Shown: one piece after another, positions 58,955 to 64,000 of the stretch
Layout: each line of letters begins with the position of its first letter
Numbering within the stretch: position 1 is the stretch's first letter
Assembly: GCA_000934385.1 (NCBI GenBank)
Contig: KN880466.1
Span: forward strand, 62,001 to 126,000
Direction: 5' to 3'
Length of the DNA: 64,000 bases
Source: Cylindrobasidium torrendii FP15055 ss-10
Taxonomy: Eukaryota > Basidiomycota > Agaricomycetes > Agaricales > Physalacriaceae
Notes under the pieces: generated by a model
What the model was told of the DNA's origin: nothing
Database searches by the model: none
What the model saw: the letters and a program-made list of their open reading frames with translations, nothing else
Position numbers and translations under genes: made by a program

Positions 58955-60914
58955 ATGTCGGAGAAGCTTGCCATCCACCACGCTGGTTCGGACGTTGTCG
59001 TCGCAGACAATGACGAGATCCTTCGTAGTGGCAAGATGGACGCCCATGCCGTGTCTGACGCTGCGAAGGCCGACGAGGCAGAGCACAAGATGACACTTCG
59101 CGACGCTTGGAAGTCCCACAAGAAGGCTATCTTCTGGAGTATGGCATTGTCAGGCGCGTTGATCATGGAGGGCTACGATGTCATTGTGGTATGTCTTCAC
59201 TGCTTCGACCTGTTCCCATACTGAGCATTCTCGAAGATCAGTGCCTTTTACGGACATCGTGAGTCAATAGGGTTGCATATCATGGTCGTTCAGCTCAATC
59301 GTTCCAAGCCGCCTTCCTCAAGCGCTTCGGCGTTGTGTCGCCTGGAACAGCGACAGGTTATGCCCTCCCCGCAAAATGGCAATCGGCGCTCAGCAACGGT
59401 TCGTCCGCGGGTGGTATTATTGGGCTTCTGCTTAACGGCTGGGCGGCGGACCGCTACGGCCCAAAGATTGTCATGCAAGTTGGCCTTGTCGTCCTCACTG
59501 GCTTCATCTTCCTTTCTGTATTTGCCAACTCCCTTGCAATGCTCGTCATGGCCGAAGTTTTCTGTGGAATCCCTTGGGGTATCTTCCAGACACTGACAAC
59601 AGCCTACGCATCCGAAGTCTGCCCTATTCAGCTTCGTGGATATCTTACGGCTTATGTGAACTTGTGCTGGGGCGTGGGGATCCTACTATCGTCGGGTGTT
59701 GTACAGGCCAGTCTTCCTATTCAAAATGATTGGAGTGCGTTTTCTGCTCTGCTCGTGACCGCTGGACTCTAACGTACCGTGCTAGGCTGGCGTATGCCGT
59801 TCATAATCCAGTGGGTATGGATCATCCCCCTGTTCCTCATCGTCTGGTTTGCACCGATGTCTCCGTGGTGGCTCGTTCGTCAAGGTCGCATCGAAGAGGC
59901 CGAATACAACGTTCGACGCCTTACTAGCCCCGCATACGTATCCGAAGACGAGGTCAAGAACACAGTCGCAATGATGGTACACACGAACGAGTTGGAAAGG
60001 CAGATCGAAGAGGGCACGACATACTTGGAATGCTTCAAGGGAATCGACCGCCGCAGAACTGAAATTGTGATGATGACGTTTGCTATGCAACTGCTCTCAG
60101 GACAAAACTTAGCCGGACAGGGTGTGCAATTCCTCCAGAATGCCGGCATCGACACGAATACCTCATTCTCTCTGAACATGGTTCTCAATGCAATGTTCAT
60201 CATCGGAACAATGATCTCCTGGGTTTGTGAGTACAGTTCCTGCCAGATTTGGAATTGCATGCTCATCGTCGCTAGTGATGACATTCTTTGGACGTCGTAC
60301 GCTGTATACCGCTGGGTTGAGTATTATGTCGACCATGCTCTTCATTATTGGCGGCCTTGGATTCGTCGGGACAACAACATCAACTCGGGTTGTTGGCGGC
60401 CTTCTCATCGCGCTCAACTGCATATACAACTCTACCCTTGGACCGACCTGCTACACAATCATCGGCGAGATATCCTCCACGCGTCTTCGTCAGAAGTCCA
60501 TCGCACTGTCTCGCATGGCGTACCAAGTCACCAATATCGTATGCGGTATCATCGTCCCTCGCATGCTGTCTGCCGAGGACTGGAATTGGGGACCAAAGTC
60601 TGGCTTGTTCTGGGGCGGTAGCGCTGCGCTGGCAACCATGTATTGCCTACTGAGATTGCCAGAATCGAAGTACGTCTAGTTACTTTGTCGTTCCAACCCG
60701 TCTTGCTCACAGAGTTGCAGGGGCCGCTCATATGGTGAACTCGACCTTCTCTTTGAGCACAGGACCCCGGCTTGGCGCTTCAAATCCACCAAGGTTGACC
60801 GTGAGCACTTTGTTTCCCTTCTCTGTTCTGACAACTCACAATTGCTTTCAAGAATTCGGTACCCATCATGGCGTTACATCCGATGTCAAGGAGGACTTGT
60901 CGAAGTTGGAGTGA
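58955..60914 (+). CDS. MFS sugar transporter, alpha-glucoside (maltose) permease type
   Basis: Proton-coupled sugar uptake at the plasma membrane. It starts MSEKLAIHHAGSDVVVADND. Blocks: TLRDAWKSHKKAIFWSMALS, MEGYDVIV, LNGWAADRYGPKIVMQVGLV (sugar-porter GxxxDRxGRR-type motif), FCGIPWGIFQTLTTAYASEV with CPIQLRGYLTAYVNLCWGVG, then SPWWLVRQGRIEEAEYNVRR, LLSGQNLAGQGVQFLQNAGI, FFGRRTLYTAGLS and GEISSTRLRQKSIALSRMAY. It ends YGELDLLFEHRTPAWRFKST and a short tail closing VKEDLSKLE. The AYASEVCP and QGVQF blocks mark the alpha-glucoside branch. Five to six introns. TATA and inverted-repeat elements upstream suggest inducible expression. Confidence 0.88.
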
Positions 60915-61225
60915 TATCTCTAAAGACTCGTGGTTCCATGATACGCAACGATTTGTATTACTATCTTTCTCCAATTGGTTTTTGCCGTGTATAATGCATT
61001 GAAGACTTCCCAACTTCCTCACCAGCTAAAGTGTATGCCTCACTTTCTGCTACTTATTCCTACTTCGGAAAGGCAAGGGCGCAACGAGTCACTGCATAAC
61101 TCACCCAGAAAGGCGAAGCAATACTCCGCTACTCGATACTCCAAGAATAATAGTACATTTGAGTTACTTCTTTACCATAGATATTCCGCATAGATACATA
61201 AGAAAATCGACGACACATACCCCGT
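60915..61225. other. Convergent 3' flanks
   Basis: AT-rich spacer between the sugar transporter and the F-box gene. Nothing else was seen. Confidence 0.35.
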
Positions 61226-63085
61226 TCAACTGAAGAGAGAACTGCCAAAGTACACACGCGGGCGCGCGCAGAGAACGCGTATATCCACCCCCTCCAACTG
61301 CTCTCGCACCATCCAACTGGATTGTAGCGTAAGCTCGTCCATCTTGACGTGGGGCGCCGACCCTTGCACGGGCTGCGTCCTCGACAGCACCAGTGGCATC
61401 AAATCATCAATGCAGAACATCATGTCCACGCCCATCCGCTGCAGTCGAGGAAGTAATACCTCGTCGAACGCCTGAATCGTCAGACACTGCCAGAGCATCC
61501 TGACGAGGCCGTAGTTTGAATGCGACCGCGCGATCGTGAGATTCTGCACGTTTGACGTCGTGCGCAGGAAGGTTTTGAGGTTCTCGGAGTCCATGGAGTT
61601 GGCGTAGCCGGACCATTCGAGGTACATGTCGGTCAGCGCCGTTGGGGGCGCGCGCCATTGTATGGGTAAGGCGATGATGGAACACCCGTGGCTGTAGATC
61701 AGCCGAAGGTGCGTCAAATTGGGCATCTGCAGCCATGCAAGGACGTCCGGGAGTCGATGGACTTTTCCAGCCCCGTCGTGTACGGTTAGGTGCGTCAGCT
61801 GGGGCAAACAGACTTCGCCTTGCATTGTTGCTGGTCCGGGTCCCAGTGAGGAAACATAGGCCGAAAGGCGGATGCGAAGCTGTTGAAGGTTACTGTAGTT
61901 CAGTGCAGCTAGAAAATGAGGGGCGGTTCCTTGGGTGTTAAATAATGATCCACCAAGGAAAGAGGAAAACATTGTCTCAGAATACTCATACTCAATGATG
62001 CGGTCCCATGGGAGCGCTGCCAAAACATCTGGGGTCTGGCCCGCCAATGTGCCGCCCTGTCCGCCTTCTATGCGCAAAGTGCGGACATTCGGTGTGTTGG
62101 AGAATATAGTAGAGGTGACAGGAGGGCGAGGAGCACGCCAGAAGTGAACACGGAGTTCATCTACTTGGGCACACACACATTCACGTAGTGCACCCAATGA
62201 CGGAACGGTCAGGTCCACTCGCAAGCGTTTCCAGCGCGCTGCGCTTGCAACCAAGTAGGGCAAGACATCGTGTTGGGACAGGTATGTTTCCGCACCACGC
62301 TCAGAGAGCTCACGGTCACAAAGCGAGACGTCCAAGTCGCATTCGCGGGAACGATGAAGGAAAAGTGCGGTCTTGAACGCGCACTCTTCCTGCGTAATAT
62401 GGCCTTCGTGTCTGCGGAAGTCCAGACGGAGATAGGACCATAACGGCGCGAAGGAACAGGCGAGTTCGCGCCATCGACGGCATACTTGGGTTAACGTCCA
62501 CGGCGCCTGCCTGGGGTCAAGAGAATCAAAGGAGTCTTCGTTGTCCAAAGGACTGCGCCATGAAGGTGTGCAGTGCTGGAATATTTCGAACATGATATCG
62601 TCCGGGAGACTGCGCATAGGGTTGGACAAGGATTTGGCATCTTCGACATTAGAGGCAACACGAGCACGCGCCCAGAGCGCCGCCTCGAGCTCAGCTCGGA
62701 TGGATTCCAATCTCTCCTCGATATAGTCCAGGGCCTGGCTGCCGACGGTAACCACTTCGCGGTAAGTGGCAATCTCAACATCTGTCGGAGCGTCTGCCGT
62801 CTTGAGTAGCTCAATGGTGCGCTGACTACGCGTAGCGCCGATAGAAAGCTCGAAAATAGAATTGAGATAATCATGGGCTCCATCGAGCACCGCTTTGGGG
62901 ACTGGCGATTCCACCCTTTGGAAATGCGAGTCTTTCTTAGTTGTACTCGGAGAGCAAGCATTGCAACGCACCATATTTGATGTGGGGAAGCCATTTCCAC
63001 CGTCCTTTGCCTTGGCGTAGTCCCAGTAAACTAACTTCGAAATGATGGGTAGGTAGGTCCGTGGTGGTTCAACATCAAGTTGCAA
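61226..63085 (-). CDS. F-box-like protein, basidiomycete expanded family
   Basis: Single open frame of 619 codons without introns. A coiled N-terminus (YIEERLESIRAELEAALWAR) is followed by an F-box: NPMRSLPDDIMFEIFQHCTP and APWTLTQVCRRWRELACSFA. A Leu-rich region with irregular LRR-like strands continues to the end (LRVDLTVPSLGALRECVCAQ, NVRTLRIEGG, LQQLRIRLSAYV, LTHLTVHDGAGK, LTHLRLIYSHG, VQNLTIARSHS). It would act as a substrate receptor of SCF ubiquitin ligases. This layout (coiled start, F-box near residue 160-200, long C-terminus) is typical of a group that is heavily expanded in Agaricomycetes. The target is unknown. Confidence 0.8.
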   Translation of the reverse strand: MQLDVEPPRTYLPIISKLVYWDYAKAKDGGNGFPTSNMVRCNACSPSTTKKDSHFQRVESPVPKAVLDGAHDYLNSIFELSIGATRSQRTIELLKTADAPTDVEIATYREVVTVGSQALDYIEERLESIRAELEAALWARARVASNVEDAKSLSNPMRSLPDDIMFEIFQHCTPSWRSPLDNEDSFDSLDPRQAPWTLTQVCRRWRELACSFAPLWSYLRLDFRRHEGHITQEECAFKTALFLHRSRECDLDVSLCDRELSERGAETYLSQHDVLPYLVASAARWKRLRVDLTVPSLGALRECVCAQVDELRVHFWRAPRPPVTSTIFSNTPNVRTLRIEGGQGGTLAGQTPDVLAALPWDRIIEYEYSETMFSSFLGGSLFNTQGTAPHFLAALNYSNLQQLRIRLSAYVSSLGPGPATMQGEVCLPQLTHLTVHDGAGKVHRLPDVLAWLQMPNLTHLRLIYSHGCSIIALPIQWRAPPTALTDMYLEWSGYANSMDSENLKTFLRTTSNVQNLTIARSHSNYGLVRMLWQCLTIQAFDEVLLPRLQRMGVDMMFCIDDLMPLVLSRTQPVQGSAPHVKMDELTLQSSWMVREQLEGVDIRVLCARPRVYFGSSLFS

Positions 63086-63239
63086 CAGAAGCTCTTTGTC
63101 AATTTCAAAGTCCGATCATATTGTTTTCTGGCCAACCCCCAATTGTTGGTATAACACCAATTGTGTAACGATTGTAAATACGGTTCTCCAAAACAATAAA
63201 GTGTCTACCATTGAAAACATTGATTGTCTGAGTTCACAG

Positions 63240-64000
63240 TTACACAGTCAATGGAGAGAAAATGTAGGCGGGCAAAAAGACTGACCAGCGGTATGCATAA
63301 ACCGGTTGAGCTTGATGTGGATACTCCATCCTTTCCCCAGTCACTCGAAGCATAAGGTGGTCGATGAAGTGGTGTGTGCCATCTTCCATGCAATCTGAGC
63401 ACAGGTCAAACCCATTTCCCTCATTCTCACACGCTCCACTAAGTCAAGTGAGTGCAACAACAAAGGAGAAAGTGTGAACAAACTCTTGACAGCGATATCG
63501 AGGGCCCCGTATAGGCGACATCCCACAGGCATCACAATTATGGCCTAGTAACACGATGTTCAAAGGATTTCACGGAAGAGAAAGACACTCACGATGATGG
63601 ATAGTATCCATTGAAGGGGAAGGTATGCAAATAAACCTGTGATTCAGAGGGTGGTTGATTTGACGAATTCTGCAGACACTGCACAAGTCAAAGTCATGAC
63701 ATCTGGGTACGTTCAAGACGCGAAGCAGTGCACTGTAAGTTGCCTACACTTTGCAGAGATATCTCTTTCCTCTCAGTGGGGACATTCCGCATCCATCGCA
63801 GGTAACGCCTATATGCATTTGCTGGAAAGCAGGCGTCCCCATCCGGAGAAACGAGTGCCAGTCAGGATGTGAAGGAGGAGGTGCATCGCAGCACTCGGCA
63901 CAAAGATCAAAGTTGTCGCATCTAGTCCATCGGGTTAGATATATACTGCCTTTGTTGAGTGATAAAGTGTTAGTAACTTACTCTAAGCATTTGTAGTGTA
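63240..64000 (-). CDS. Protein with tandem ZZ-type zinc fingers, 5' part outside window
   Basis: Read from the right edge: CDNFDLCAECCDAPPPSHPD (end of one ZZ finger), then after a linker TCDGCGMSPLRGKRYLCK joined to CHDFDLCSVC, and NCDACGMSPIRGPRYRCQ joined to FDLCSDCMEDGTHHFIDHLM. This makes at least three ZZ units with the CxxCxxxPIxGxRYxC...FDLCxxC pattern. ZZ fingers bind peptides, histone tails or N-degrons. The stop is taken at 63240 (ending FSPLTV) if the last exon is not spliced; a GTCAGT donor at about 63287 would instead end the protein just after VYAYR. The start and any N-terminal domains lie beyond base 64000. Confidence 0.72.

Overview
The window is gene-dense fungal nuclear DNA, most likely from an Agaricomycete basidiomycete. 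A Rhizoctonia/Ceratobasidiaceae-type genome is my best guess, by impression only. Evidence: almost every gene is broken by several introns of about 50 nt with GTNNGT-like donors and CTRAY-like branch sites; intergenic gaps are short; and the gene set is fungal (Kar9/GAS2, Clr2, TORC2 Sin1, NDR kinase, questin-oxidase-like, AA7 oxidase, Rds1-type ferritin-like, TmpB-like adenylate-forming membrane enzyme). I count 31 protein genes; two run off the edges. I saw no tRNA, rRNA, CRISPR array or intact transposon.

Layout. 0-15 kb is metabolic and accessory: a Dal5-type transporter (cut by the left edge), a large adenylation-domain/ferric-reductase-like fusion, a secreted flavin oxidase, pyroglutamyl peptidase, ribosomal protein eL20 and a questin-oxidase-like enzyme. 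This part has two gene-poor stretches of about 2 kb. 15-30 kb mixes lineage-specific genes (two members of a C2HC-module family, a disordered protein, a 4-TM protein, an MFS carrier) with conserved ones (Kar9/GAS2 protein, class I HDAC, transaldolase, proteasome beta-4). 30-46 kb is mostly housekeeping and signalling: an unknown acidic protein, TRAPPC12, Sin1, Clr2, a secreted ferritin-like protein, a RibD-type deaminase and PEX7. 45-64 kb holds an UNC93-like transporter, a cytochrome P450, an NDR kinase, CDC123, CHL1 helicase, a SIRT4-like sirtuin, a sugar transporter, an F-box protein and a tandem ZZ-finger protein (cut by the right edge).

Genes are arranged head-to-head and tail-to-tail, not as operons. 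Several divergent pairs share very short promoters (CHL1/sirtuin 53 bp, TRAPPC12/Sin1 152 bp). One convergent pair (HDAC/transaldolase) overlaps within its coding sequences. The main points for a second look are: a family of C2HC modules encoded one per symmetric phase-2 exon; a set of probable GC-AG introns, two of them in one kinase gene; the adenylation/ferric-reductase-like fusion and its redox neighbours; and a 10-nt microexon. All exon structures were read by eye from frame continuity and family motifs, so individual splice sites may be off. No searches were run.
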